This document shows, piece by piece, positions 7,233-14,269 of a stretch of DNA of 14,269 nucleotides; position 1 is the stretch's first letter; each line of letters begins with the position of its first letter. This DNA is from an uncultured Bordetella sp. Lineage in GTDB: Bacteria > Pseudomonadota > Gammaproteobacteria > Burkholderiales > Burkholderiaceae_B. The position numbers and the translations under genes are program-made. The DNA lies in contig CALGFL010000176.1 of assembly GCA_937881145.1 (NCBI GenBank), positions 1 to 14,269 on the forward strand. The letters are read 5' to 3'. The notes under the pieces were generated by a model. The model made no database searches, was not told the origin of the DNA, and saw only the letters and a list, made by a program, of their open reading frames with translations.

Positions 7233-9536
7233 TTATCGCTCTTTTTTGCCGCGGAGCCGTCCTGGGTGAAAAAACCGGGGGGCAGCAGGCTCGTTCTTTC
7301 CCGCCGGGCTGGCGGCCAGACGGGTCAGCAGTATGGATATCCGGGCCCCGCCTTCTTTGCGATTGGCAAGATCGATGCGGCCGCCATGCTCGTCGATGAT
7401 CTTGCGCACGATGGCCAATCCTAACCCAGTTCCGTGCGCCTTGGTCGTGACATAAGGCTCGAAAGCCCGCTGCGCCACCTGGGCCGCGAAGCCCGGCCCG
7501 TTGTCGGCCACGATGAAGCGCACGGCGCGCTCGCCGTCGGGCCGGCCTTCGACCAATTGCGTCGACACCTTCACCTTTCCGGCCTCTCCCTGCTCGGCCA
7601 CCGCGTCGCGGGCATTGGACAGCAGGTTGTGTATGACCTGGCGCAGCTGCGTCGGGTCGCCTTCGATATCGGGCAGATCCGGCTCCAGGTGCACGTCCAG
7701 ATTGAGCGCGCGCGGGCCTTCGCCGCCGCCCGCCTCCCAGCCGTACAGCGCCAGCACGTCGGCCACCAGGCTGTTGAAGGCGATGCGCTGCATCACCGCC
7801 GGCGGCGTGCGGGCGTACTCGCGGAAATCGTCCACCATCTTCTTGAGCGAACCCACCTGGTTGACGATGGTGTTGGTGGAGCGCGCGAGCATCTGCGCGT
7901 CGGTCGGCTCGAGCTTGTCGGCCAGCTTCATGGCCAGCCGCTCGGCCGAAAGCTGGATGGGCGTGAGCGGATTCTTGATCTCGTGCGCCAGGCGCCGCGC
8001 CACTTCGCCCCAGGCCACGGTGCGGCTGGCCGAGATCACTTCGGTGATGTCGTCGAACACCACCAGATAGCCGTTGCCCCGGTCGTCCACGTGCAAATGG
8101 GTGCCGCGCGCCAGCAGGATCGTCGCCTCGCCCGGTGCGCGCTTGAGCTCGAACTGCTGCTGCCAGTGCGTGCGCTCCGATCCCACGGCGGCGTGCTCGG
8201 AAAAAGCCTGGCGTATGAGATTGGCGAACTCGAGCATGTTGTCGACCGTCTCGAGCGGCCGGCCGATCACCGAGCGCAGATCGGCCTGCAGAATGGTCTG
8301 CGCCCCCTGGTTGATCGTGGTCACGCGAAAGCCTTCGTCGAAGGCCAGCACGCCGGAAGACAGATTGGCCAGCACGCTTTCCAGATAGACGTTGGAGCGC
8401 TCGAGCTGCAGGCGGTTGCTCTCGACCATGCGGCGCGCCTCGTCGAGCTGGCGCGTCATGGCGTTGAACGAACGCGTGAGCTGGCCGACCTCGTCGCGCT
8501 CGGGCGGCTCCGGCAGGGGCCGGTAATCGCCCACGCTCACCGCCTGCGTGCCCGCCGCCAGGCGCAAAAGCGGCCGCACCAGGCGCTTGGACAGCGACAG
8601 CGCCACCGCGATGGAGGCCAGCATGGCCAGCAGCAGCGCCAGGGTTAGCGTGATGCCGTAGAGCTTGCGCAAGCCCAGCCGCGACAGGGCCAGCTCCTGG
8701 TAGTCGCTGAAGCCCCGCTGCACGCGGTTGGCATTGCGCGCAAGCTGGTCGGGCACCGGCTGCACCAACTGCAGCCAGCGCGTCTCGTTGGCCGTACCCA
8801 GAAGATTGCCGTCGAAGCGCTCGGGCGAGATCAGCGGAACCACCACCCGCAGCGTCAATGTGCTGTCCCCGCCCGGCGATGCCGGGTCGGAAGCCTCGGC
8901 GGCCGAATAGCCGCCCGTCAGCTTGAGCTGGTTCATCACGGTGGACGGCGGCATGGCCGGCAGCAGCTGGCCGTACCGGTTGGTCGAGAACGCCACCATC
9001 CGTCCGCTGCTGGTGAACACCATGGATTCCTGCACGCCGCTGTTCTCGCGCAAGCGCGTCAAGGCCCGCGAAATGTCGCTGTCGCTGAGGTTGTTCAGCC
9101 CGCTGGCCATGGTGCGCGCGCGCGCGCTCAGGTCGGCCAGCTGCGTGTCGAGCACTGCGCGGCCCAGGTTCAGGCCGGCATCGAGCGCGCTATCGACCCG
9201 CACGTTGAACCACGACTCGATCGAGCGCGACAGGAACTGCACCGACAAGGTGTAGATCAGCGCCCCCGGCACCACGCCGATCAGGGCGAAGGCCAGCGAA
9301 AAGCGCGCCGTGAGGCGGGCGCCGAACTGGCGGCGGCGGATCTGGCGGATCAGCTTGCTGGTCAGGCCTATCACCCAGACCAGCAGGGCCAGGGCAAAGA
9401 TGCCGTTGAGCAGCAGCAGCGCATCGTAATAATGCGCAAAGCGCGAGGCGTTGCCGGTGGACCAGGCCAGAAGGCCCAGCAGGGACAAGCCGCTCAAGGC
9501 GCCGATGATGAGGACGAAGCGCGAAAACCGACTCAT
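7233..9536 (-). CDS. ntrY: NtrY-type membrane sensor histidine kinase
   Basis: This 767-residue inner-membrane kinase senses an envelope or redox/nitrogen signal and phosphorylates the neighbouring NtrX-type regulator. Membrane segments lie at about 5-25, 38-58 and 75-100, then a periplasmic sensor region up to about 285 and a further segment at about 288-312. HAMP (about 312-365), PAS (about 385-490), HisKA with HEIKNPLTPIQ (histidine near 510) and a HATPase_c domain follow, with N-box NLLSNARDAV, G1 DNGPGF and G2 GTGLGLAIV. The kinase motif HEIKNPLTPIQLSAERL is typical of NtrY. I chose ATG 9536 because MSRFSRF starts the first membrane segment and overlaps the TGA of the DUF4390 gene (ATGA); the open frame upstream is only a shadow. 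The C-terminal tail ends in a basic stretch (RGKKER). The ligand is unknown. Confidence 0.93.
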   Translation of the reverse strand: MSRFSRFVLIIGALSGLSLLGLLAWSTGNASRFAHYYDALLLLNGIFALALLVWVIGLTSKLIRQIRRRQFGARLTARFSLAFALIGVVPGALIYTLSVQFLSRSIESWFNVRVDSALDAGLNLGRAVLDTQLADLSARARTMASGLNNLSDSDISRALTRLRENSGVQESMVFTSSGRMVAFSTNRYGQLLPAMPPSTVMNQLKLTGGYSAAEASDPASPGGDSTLTLRVVVPLISPERFDGNLLGTANETRWLQLVQPVPDQLARNANRVQRGFSDYQELALSRLGLRKLYGITLTLALLLAMLASIAVALSLSKRLVRPLLRLAAGTQAVSVGDYRPLPEPPERDEVGQLTRSFNAMTRQLDEARRMVESNRLQLERSNVYLESVLANLSSGVLAFDEGFRVTTINQGAQTILQADLRSVIGRPLETVDNMLEFANLIRQAFSEHAAVGSERTHWQQQFELKRAPGEATILLARGTHLHVDDRGNGYLVVFDDITEVISASRTVAWGEVARRLAHEIKNPLTPIQLSAERLAMKLADKLEPTDAQMLARSTNTIVNQVGSLKKMVDDFREYARTPPAVMQRIAFNSLVADVLALYGWEAGGGEGPRALNLDVHLEPDLPDIEGDPTQLRQVIHNLLSNARDAVAEQGEAGKVKVSTQLVEGRPDGERAVRFIVADNGPGFAAQVAQRAFEPYVTTKAHGTGLGLAIVRKIIDEHGGRIDLANRKEGGARISILLTRLAASPAGKNEPAAPRFFHPGRLRGKKER

Positions 9537-10144
9537 TGGGCAGGCCGCGCCAAAGCGAAGGTAAAGCTGGTCCACGGCGTGGCGGGAGACCACGAACTGC
9601 TGTTCAGGGCATTGACCTGAAGCGGCCGCGTCAGCATGGACGTATCCAGCCGCACGCGCAGCTGGCCGGAATACTTCACGTCGGATTCGAATTGATCGGT
9701 CGCGCCGACCGGCCAGTTGCGGATGTGCCGCACCAGATCCATGGCGTCGTCGAGCGAAGCCACCGGCAGCGACAGCGCGCCCGTGCCCGCCCGCCACTGG
9801 CGCGTCAACGCGTTGTAGACGATGCGCCAGGTCAGCGACGTGTTGACCACGGTATGGTCGAACCACCACCAGCGCGAGCGCTTGATGACCAGATCGGCGG
9901 TAAAGAACAGCGGCACCCCGCGCTGCGCGGCATCGCGCAACTGATCGTTGAGGGCGAAGTTCACGTCGGCGTCGAGCTCGATCCGGCCGTTGCGCACGAC
10001 CGGAGCGATGCGTTCGATGCGCGGATCGCCGGCCTGAGCGGCCTGGGCGGCTTGCCCGCTCATCACGCCGAACAGGGAAGTTGCCAACAAAAAAGCCAGG
10101 AAACCGCGCGAGATCGCCAAAGAAAAAGAGGCGCGTAGTGTCAT
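9533..10144 (-). CDS. DUF4390 protein, exported, unknown function
   Basis: This 203-residue protein matches the DUF4390 family by content and position: in many betaproteobacteria it lies between rsmB and ntrY. An N-terminal hydrophobic stretch (about 8-30, then an alanine-rich AAQAAQAG region) looks like a signal peptide, so the mature protein is probably periplasmic. The remainder (about 42-203) appears beta-rich and includes RSRWWWFD, LTWRIVYNALTRQWRAG and VKYSGQLRVRLDTS. There are no cysteines in the mature part that I could see. ATG 10144 follows AGGTGAC and lies 19 bases after the rsmB stop; the frame is open upstream inside rsmB, but that part resembles no protein. Its stop overlaps the ntrY start, so it may act with the sensor, though no function is established. 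Confidence 0.85.
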   Translation of the reverse strand: MTLRASFSLAISRGFLAFLLATSLFGVMSGQAAQAAQAGDPRIERIAPVVRNGRIELDADVNFALNDQLRDAAQRGVPLFFTADLVIKRSRWWWFDHTVVNTSLTWRIVYNALTRQWRAGTGALSLPVASLDDAMDLVRHIRNWPVGATDQFESDVKYSGQLRVRLDTSMLTRPLQVNALNSSSWSPATPWTSFTFALARPAQ

Positions 10145-10163
10145 GTCACCTATTCTTGGCGAT

Positions 10164-11498
10164 TCATCCTTGCTTGGCAAACAAGGCGTAGAAAAAACCG
10201 TCGCGCTGGGCCGCCGGTGTTGCGCCGATGGCAATGGGCAGCAGCTGGCCCGGCGCAGACAGGCGCTGCGCGTCGGGGTGCCGGGCCTGGAAGGCCAGCG
10301 CCTGGGCCTCGCCCTCGGCCGGGAAGATCGAGCACGTGGCATACAGCAGCCGCCCGCCCGGCGCCACGGTGCGCCACAGCGCATCGGCGATGCCGGCCTG
10401 CAGTTTGGCCGTGCGCGCCACGTCCTCGGCGCGGCGCAGCCAGCGTATGTCGGGATGGCGACGCACGATGCCCGCCGCCGTGCAGGGCACGTCGGCCAGC
10501 ACGGCATCGAAGGGGCGACCGTCCCACCAGGCATCCAGGTCGGCCGCATCGGCCTGGCGCAGCGACACGCGCGGCGTGCGCAATCCCAGGCGGTCCAGAT
10601 TCTGCTCCACCCGTTCCAGGCGCACGGCATCCACGTCCAGCGCCAGCAAGTCCAGGTCGGCCAATTCCAGCAGATGCGCCGTCTTTCCGCCGGGCGCGGC
10701 GCAGGCATCCAGCACCCGCATGCCGTCACGCGGCGCGAGCAGCGGCGCGGCCAGCTGCGCGCCGGCGTCCTGCACCGACCACCAACCCTGCGCGAACCCC
10801 GGCAACTGCGTCACCGGCCGGGGCACGGCCAGGACCAGCCCGGCCTGGCCGGCAGGTTCGGCCGCGATCTCTTCGGCACGCAAAGCCTCCATTACCTGCT
10901 CGCGCGTCGCGCGGCGCCGGTTGACTCGCAGCGCAAGCGGCGCAGGCACGTTGGCCGCTTCGAGCAGCCCGGTCCAATGCTCGGGGTAGTCGGCGCGCAG
11001 CCGATCCACCCACCAGGGCTGGTGGTTCCAGCGCGCGCGCGGCTTGTCGGCGACGGCCCGATCCAAAGCCTCCTGCTCGCGCAGGAAACGGCGCAGGCAC
11101 GCGTTGAGCAGACCCTTGTAGGGCGCCAGCTTGCGCTCGTCCGCGGCGGCTTGCACGGCCTGGTTCACGACCGTATGCGGCGCATAGGACGGCATGCCGG
11201 GCAGGGGTTCGATGGCAGGCTTGAGCAGCGTGAGCGCGACGCGCAGCAGCGCGGCCAGGCGCGCGCCGGGCGATTTCTTGAGCAGCAGGCCGGCGATTTC
11301 GTCGGCCCAGCCCAGCTGGCGCATGGCGTGAAAGCCCAGGGCCTGCGTGCCCGGCCGCAGCGCGGTGTCGGTCCGGGCCAAGGCTTCGGTCAGCGAACGG
11401 CCCTGCTGCACGGCCAGGACGACATCGGCCGCGGCCAGCAGCAGCAGCGACAAAGGCGGCTGGACGGAGAAAGAGACGGGTGTTGCGGCTTGTGGCAT
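10164..11498 (-). CDS. rsmB: 16S rRNA (cytosine(967)-C(5))-methyltransferase RsmB
   Basis: RsmB methylates C967 of 16S rRNA using S-adenosylmethionine. The 444 residues from ATG 11498 match the family length (about 430). The N-terminal part (about 10-140) is the NusB-like RNA-binding domain, with VNQAVQAA and NACLRRFLRE. The Rossmann methyltransferase follows: motif I VLDACAAPGGKTAHLL, the acidic motif LALDVDA, motif IV DVPCTAAGIVRRHPDIRW with its conserved cysteine, and motif VI YATCSIFPAEGE carrying the nucleophilic cysteine. The frame extends to a GTG at 11537, adding 13 residues (MERGHACAWFNAA). I prefer the ATG because the domain starts there, although neither start has a clear Shine-Dalgarno. 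It is the first gene of the leftward operon and is divergent from the iron-type gene, 75 bases away. Confidence 0.92.
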   Translation of the reverse strand: MPQAATPVSFSVQPPLSLLLLAAADVVLAVQQGRSLTEALARTDTALRPGTQALGFHAMRQLGWADEIAGLLLKKSPGARLAALLRVALTLLKPAIEPLPGMPSYAPHTVVNQAVQAAADERKLAPYKGLLNACLRRFLREQEALDRAVADKPRARWNHQPWWVDRLRADYPEHWTGLLEAANVPAPLALRVNRRRATREQVMEALRAEEIAAEPAGQAGLVLAVPRPVTQLPGFAQGWWSVQDAGAQLAAPLLAPRDGMRVLDACAAPGGKTAHLLELADLDLLALDVDAVRLERVEQNLDRLGLRTPRVSLRQADAADLDAWWDGRPFDAVLADVPCTAAGIVRRHPDIRWLRRAEDVARTAKLQAGIADALWRTVAPGGRLLYATCSIFPAEGEAQALAFQARHPDAQRLSAPGQLLPIAIGATPAAQRDGFFYALFAKQG

Positions 11499-11540
11499 AG
11501 CGGCATTGAACCATGCGCATGCGTGTCCACGCTCCACTTA

Positions 11541-11559
11541 AATGATATTAATTATCATT
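11541..11559. promoter_or_regulatory. Fur box in the divergent promoter region
   Basis: AATGATATTAATTATCATT is an AT-rich imperfect palindrome. Its core TGATATTAATTATCA (11543-11557) matches the 7-1-7 Fur consensus TGATAATNATTATCA at 14 of 15 positions counting N. It lies immediately before the TATAAT of the PepSY gene, where bound Fur-Fe(II) would block RNA polymerase. It is also only about 40 bases upstream of rsmB on the other strand. Confidence 0.85.
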
Positions 11560-11565
11560 TATAAT
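11560..11565 (+). promoter_or_regulatory. -10 element (TATAAT) of the PepSY/DUF3325 operon
   Basis: A perfect TATAAT stands directly after the Fur box. The -35 is weak: TTAAAT at 11538-11543 with a 16-base spacer is the best I see. The transcription start would fall near 11571-11573, only a few bases before ATG 11574, which allows a leaderless or near-leaderless message. Confidence 0.6.
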
Positions 11566-11573
11566 TTCCCGCC

Positions 11574-13406
11574 ATGTCTGCCAGCACATCGCCATCGCCA
11601 CGAAATCGGCGCCATCGACTGGGCCGCATGGGCTCGCTCGGCGCGCGCATAGCCGTCGCCATTTTCGGCGGCTATGCGTTGGGTGCGCTGGCAAGCGTGG
11701 CCGTGCTGGCGTTGCCCCTGCCGCCATCGCAAGCCGTCATCGCGGGCATGCTGGCGAGCTTTCTCGTCCATGCCGGCGCCGTCCTCTGGGCGTTTCTCGC
11801 GTGGCGCGGCAAGCGCGGCGTGCGCCAGAGCATGTCCGGCCTGCATACCTGGGCCGGCCTGCTGGCCGGCTGGCTGCTCTACGCCATGTTCCTGACCGGC
11901 ACGGTCAGCTACTTCAGGAACGAAATCTCGCAATGGATGCGCCCTGAGATCGCGCATCGGCAAACACCGGCCGATGACGCGGCGGCCGGTGCCGCGGCTG
12001 TTGCGCAGCGGATCGTCGATAGACTGCAAATCGAGGCGGCGGGCAGCCCGCAATGGAGCCTGCAACTGCCTACGGCGCGCAGCGGCGTGGCCCGCGCCTT
12101 CTGGCGCCTGCCCGATGCCGCACCCGGCAAACAGGCCTACGAGACCGCCATCCTCGACCCCGATACGGGCCTCAAGCTCGCCGCGCGCGACACGCTCGGC
12201 GGCGATTTCTTCTATCTCTTTCACTTCCAGTTCTACTTCCTGCCCATTCTGTGGGGTCGATGGCTCGCGGGCTTGTGCGCCATGTTCATGCTGACGGCGA
12301 TCTTCAGCGGCGTCATCATCCACAGAAAGATCTTCGCCGACTTCTTCACCTTCCGCCGCGCCAAGGGGCAGCGCTCGTGGCTCGACGCCCACAATGCGCT
12401 CGCCGTTTTCGGCCTGCCGTTTCATTTGATGATCACCTACAGCGGCCTGGCCATACTCATGACGCTGTATATGCCTTGGGGCGCGATGCAGGCCATGAAG
12501 ACGCCGGCTCAGCAGCAGGCATTGAACGCCCAGCTGGACGAATTCATCCGGCCAGGCGCGCCCGCGCACGTCAGGGCACCGCTCGCGCGCGTCGATGCCA
12601 TGGTCCGGCAGGCGCAGGCACGCTGGGGCACGCACCAGGTGCTGCGCGTGACGATCGTCAATCCGGGCGACGCGGGCGCGCGCGTCGCCGTTTCCCGCGC
12701 GGATTCGGCGCGCGTATCGATGAGTCCGCAATATCTGCTGTTCGACGGCGCGACCGGCGCGCTGCTCGAAGCGCAAGACCGCGTCGGCGCCGCCGCCGAA
12801 ACACGCGGCGTGCTCTATGCCCTGCACATGGGCCGCTTCGCCGCGGCGTCCCTGCGCTGGATTTATTTCATCGTGAGCCTGGCAGGCACCGCCATGGTCG
12901 GAACCGGGCTGGTGATGTGGACCGTGAAGCGGCGCCAGAAGCTGGCCGAGCCCCAGCGCCCTCCCCTGGGTTTTCGCCTGGTCGAGCGCCTGAACATCGC
13001 GGCCATCGCGGGGCTTTCCATCGCCATGACCGCTTACCTCTGGGCCAACCGCCTGCTGCCCTTGCCGATCCCGCATCGTGCCGCCGCGGAAATCGATGTG
13101 TTCTTCGCCGCATGGTGCGCGGCCTTGTTGTACGCCGTCTTGCGCCCCGCCCGGCGCGCGTGGATCGAACTGCTGTGGCTCGCCGCGGCCTCGATGGCGC
13201 TCTTGCCCGTGCTCAATGCGCTCACGACCCGGCGCCCCTTCTGGCATAGCGTGGCCACGCATGATTGGGTCTATGCGGGATTCGATCTGGCAATGTGGGC
13301 ATTCGCGGCCCTGCATGCGATGTTCGCGATCTACGCGGCCCGGTGCCGTCCTCGGCCGCAGGCGCTGCGCGTCCCGCGGGTCCTTGCGCGGGACGAGCGA
13401 GCGTGA
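11574..13406 (+). CDS. DUF3649-PepSY_TM fusion, iron-regulated inner-membrane protein (PiuB-like)
   Basis: This 610-residue membrane protein joins two parts that are usually separate genes. Residues about 22-78 are DUF3649-like, with two membrane helices (GGYALGALASVAVLALPLP, then IAGMLASFLVHAGAVLWAF). From about 82 a PepSY-associated TM protein (PiuB/COG3182 type) begins with VRQSMSGLHTWAGLLAGW and FLTGTVSYFRNEI, continuing with a periplasmic PepSY-like region, helices near 225-250 and 272-300, HNALAVFGLPFHL, a second extracytoplasmic stretch and four to five C-terminal helices. Histidines within or near helices (His91, His217, His250, His273, His284) could bind heme or metal. Such proteins occur in siderophore-uptake loci and are thought to aid reduction or release of ferric siderophore iron; this is not settled. 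The Fur box upstream supports iron control. ATG 11574 has no Shine-Dalgarno; ATG 11628 is an alternative that still keeps both domains. The TGA overlaps the next start. Confidence 0.87.
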   Translation: MSASTSPSPRNRRHRLGRMGSLGARIAVAIFGGYALGALASVAVLALPLPPSQAVIAGMLASFLVHAGAVLWAFLAWRGKRGVRQSMSGLHTWAGLLAGWLLYAMFLTGTVSYFRNEISQWMRPEIAHRQTPADDAAAGAAAVAQRIVDRLQIEAAGSPQWSLQLPTARSGVARAFWRLPDAAPGKQAYETAILDPDTGLKLAARDTLGGDFFYLFHFQFYFLPILWGRWLAGLCAMFMLTAIFSGVIIHRKIFADFFTFRRAKGQRSWLDAHNALAVFGLPFHLMITYSGLAILMTLYMPWGAMQAMKTPAQQQALNAQLDEFIRPGAPAHVRAPLARVDAMVRQAQARWGTHQVLRVTIVNPGDAGARVAVSRADSARVSMSPQYLLFDGATGALLEAQDRVGAAAETRGVLYALHMGRFAAASLRWIYFIVSLAGTAMVGTGLVMWTVKRRQKLAEPQRPPLGFRLVERLNIAAIAGLSIAMTAYLWANRLLPLPIPHRAAAEIDVFFAAWCAALLYAVLRPARRAWIELLWLAAASMALLPVLNALTTRRPFWHSVATHDWVYAGFDLAMWAFAALHAMFAIYAARCRPRPQALRVPRVLARDERA

Positions 13407-13684
13407 GGGCGCTGCCCGCTCATCTGCTGCTGTGCGTGCTGGCCTTTGCCTGCCTGGCGCTGGCCATGGCGCGCCACCAGGCCGCCGTGTTCGGCAAAGA
13501 CCTTACCCGGGCGGCCTCGCGCAGCCTGCGCGGTATCGGATGGGGCGCCCTGCTCGCGGCCTTGTGGCTGGCGATCGCCGCGCGCGGATGGATCCTCGGG
13601 TTGGTCTACTACAGCGGCTGCGCCAGTCTTGCCGCGGGCATCGTCTTCTGCGCCCTCATCGCGCACGAGCGGCTGTCGGCATGA
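13403..13684 (+). CDS. DUF3325 small membrane protein
   Basis: From GTG 13403 this frame encodes 93 residues with three hydrophobic helices (about 6-25, 46-66 and 70-88), including CLALAMARHQAAVFG between the first two and GWGALLAALWLAIA in the second. This agrees with DUF3325, a small inner-membrane family found with PepSY_TM and DUF3649 genes in iron-uptake loci of proteobacteria. The GTG overlaps the TGA of the PepSY gene (GTGA, 13403-13406), so it is likely translationally coupled and under the same Fur-controlled promoter. The frame is open further upstream, but that part lies inside the PepSY gene. Its biochemical role is unknown. Confidence 0.85.
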   Translation: MRALPAHLLLCVLAFACLALAMARHQAAVFGKDLTRAASRSLRGIGWGALLAALWLAIAARGWILGLVYYSGCASLAAGIVFCALIAHERLSA

Positions 13685-13752
13685 GCCGTTCGCCGCGGCC
13701 CTGCGCGTAGAAGCCGCGCCTGTCCCGCGCCGGAGCCTGTCCGGGCCCGCAG

Positions 13753-13758
13753 TACAAT
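13753..13758 (+). promoter_or_regulatory. Possible -10 element for rimO
   Basis: TACAAT matches TATAAT at five of six positions and lies 27 bases before ATG 13786, in the 101-base gap after the DUF3325 gene. I see no good -35. AGGA at 13770-13773 is a plausible ribosome site, separated from the ATG by a run of seven T residues (13779-13785). Confidence 0.4.
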
Positions 13759-13785
13759 AAGGGCTTGCCAGGAAACCGTTTTTTT

Positions 13786-14269
13786 ATGTCCAACGCCACC
13801 GCGCCCAAAGTAGGCTTCGTCTCCCTCGGCTGCCCCAAAGCCCTGGTCGACTCCGAACGCATCCTCACGCAGCTGCGTACCGAGGGCTATCAGATCAGCC
13901 CCAGCTACGACGACGCCGACGTCGTCGTGGTCAACACCTGCGGCTTCATCGACAGCGCCAAGGCCGAATCGCTCGATGCCATCGGCGAGGCCCTCGCCGA
14001 GAACGGCAAGGTCATCGTCACCGGCTGCATGGGCGTGGAAGAGTCCGTCATCCGCAACGTGCACCCCAGCGTGCTGGCCGTGACCGGCCCGCAGCAATAC
14101 GAGCAGGTGGTGCGCGCCGTGCACGACGCTGCACCGCCCAGACAGGACCACAACCCGCTGATCGACCTGGTGCCGCCGCAGGGCATCAAGCTCACGCCGC
14201 GGCATTACGCCTATCTGAAGATTTCCGAAGGCTGCAATCACCGCTGCAGCTTCTGCATCATCCCGTCGA
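13786..14269 (+). CDS. rimO: Ribosomal protein S12 methylthiotransferase RimO (3' end missing)
   Basis: RimO is a radical-SAM enzyme with two iron-sulfur clusters that adds a methylthio group to a conserved aspartate of ribosomal protein S12. The 161 residues in the window contain the N-terminal UPF0004 domain with its three cluster-binding cysteines: Cys16 in [12 protein letters not shown], Cys52 in [13 protein letters not shown] and Cys81 in VTGCMG. They also include the radical-SAM motif CxxxCxxC as Cys150, Cys154 and Cys157 in [13 protein letters not shown]. The sequence matches RimO rather than MiaB, which begins with a different cysteine context. The rest of the radical-SAM domain and the C-terminal TRAM domain lie beyond the window. 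The ATG is placed by the usual family N-terminus and follows a T-rich stretch. The gene is probably monocistronic here. Confidence 0.95.
   Translation, partial: MSNATAPKVGFVSLGCPKALVDSERILTQLRTEGYQISPSYDDADVVVVNTCGFIDSAKAESLDAIGEALAENGKVIVTGCMGVEESVIRNVHPSVLAVTGPQQYEQVVRAVHDAAPPRQDHNPLIDLVPPQGIKLTPRHYAYLKISEGCNHRCSFCIIPS

Noticed and set aside
7434..8648. Plus-strand open frame of 404 codons opposite ntrY
   Set aside because: It is a shadow of the histidine kinase gene with no domain and no ribosome site.
10143..11564. Plus-strand open frame of 473 codons across rsmB
   Set aside because: RsmB motifs on the minus strand are unambiguous, and the opposite product is glutamine/arginine-rich noise typical of antisense frames in GC-rich DNA.
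11559..13316. Long open frame on the minus strand (585 codons) opposite the PepSY gene
   Set aside because: It is a GC-driven shadow: low-complexity, charged composition and no recognisable domain, while the plus strand encodes a clear membrane protein family.
1..14269. Mobile elements, phage genes, CRISPR arrays, defence systems or RNA genes
   Set aside because: I found no transposase, integrase, regularly spaced repeats, tRNA cloverleaf or rRNA segment, and gene content is chromosomal throughout.

Overview
This 14.3 kb window is GC-rich, densely packed chromosomal DNA of a betaproteobacterium. The order rsmB - DUF4390 - ntrY - short ntrX, the YbdK-type ligase beside it, and the protein sequences point to Bordetella or a close Alcaligenaceae relative. 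One gene broken by a stop codon inside an intact operon would fit a host-restricted species such as B. pertussis, but I infer the species and cannot prove it.

Layout. (1) 1-4997, plus strand: the 3' part of a multi-domain rhodanese-like protein, then a polar amino acid ABC transporter with a solute-binding protein (interrupted by an in-frame TGA), two overlapping permeases and an ATPase, then a tandem-duplicated AhpD/carboxymuconolactone-decarboxylase-like protein. Spacing suggests one transcription unit for the transporter and the AhpD-like gene. (2) 5073-6266, minus strand: a glutamate-cysteine-ligase-like carboxylate-amine ligase (YbdK family), convergent with the preceding block. (3) 6267-6518: a 252-base non-coding stretch with several inverted repeats. 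(4) 6519-11498, minus strand: rsmB - DUF4390 - ntrY - ntrX, tightly coupled and transcribed leftwards. The NtrX-type regulator has a receiver and a Fis-type helix-turn-helix but no sigma-54 AAA+ domain. (5) 11499-11573: a short divergent promoter region holding a near-consensus Fur box and a perfect TATAAT. (6) 11574-13684, plus strand: an iron-type membrane pair, a DUF3649-PepSY_TM fusion followed by DUF3325 with a 4-base overlap. (7) 13786 to the end: the 5' part of rimO.

How the genes work together. The first block looks like solute import plus thiol/sulfur chemistry (rhodanese-like protein, CxxC protein); this is inference. The block 4 genes couple rRNA methylation to an envelope-sensing two-component system, as is common in betaproteobacteria. 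Block 6 is probably repressed by Fur when iron is plentiful and serves ferric siderophore use at the inner membrane.

Most of the window is conserved and ordinary. The points most worth a second look are the nonsense codon in the binding protein, the compact Fur-box promoter with a possibly leaderless start, the DUF3649-PepSY fusion, the NtrX without AAA+ domain, and the rhodanese domains lacking the catalytic cysteine. I found no tRNA, rRNA, CRISPR array, insertion sequence or phage gene.
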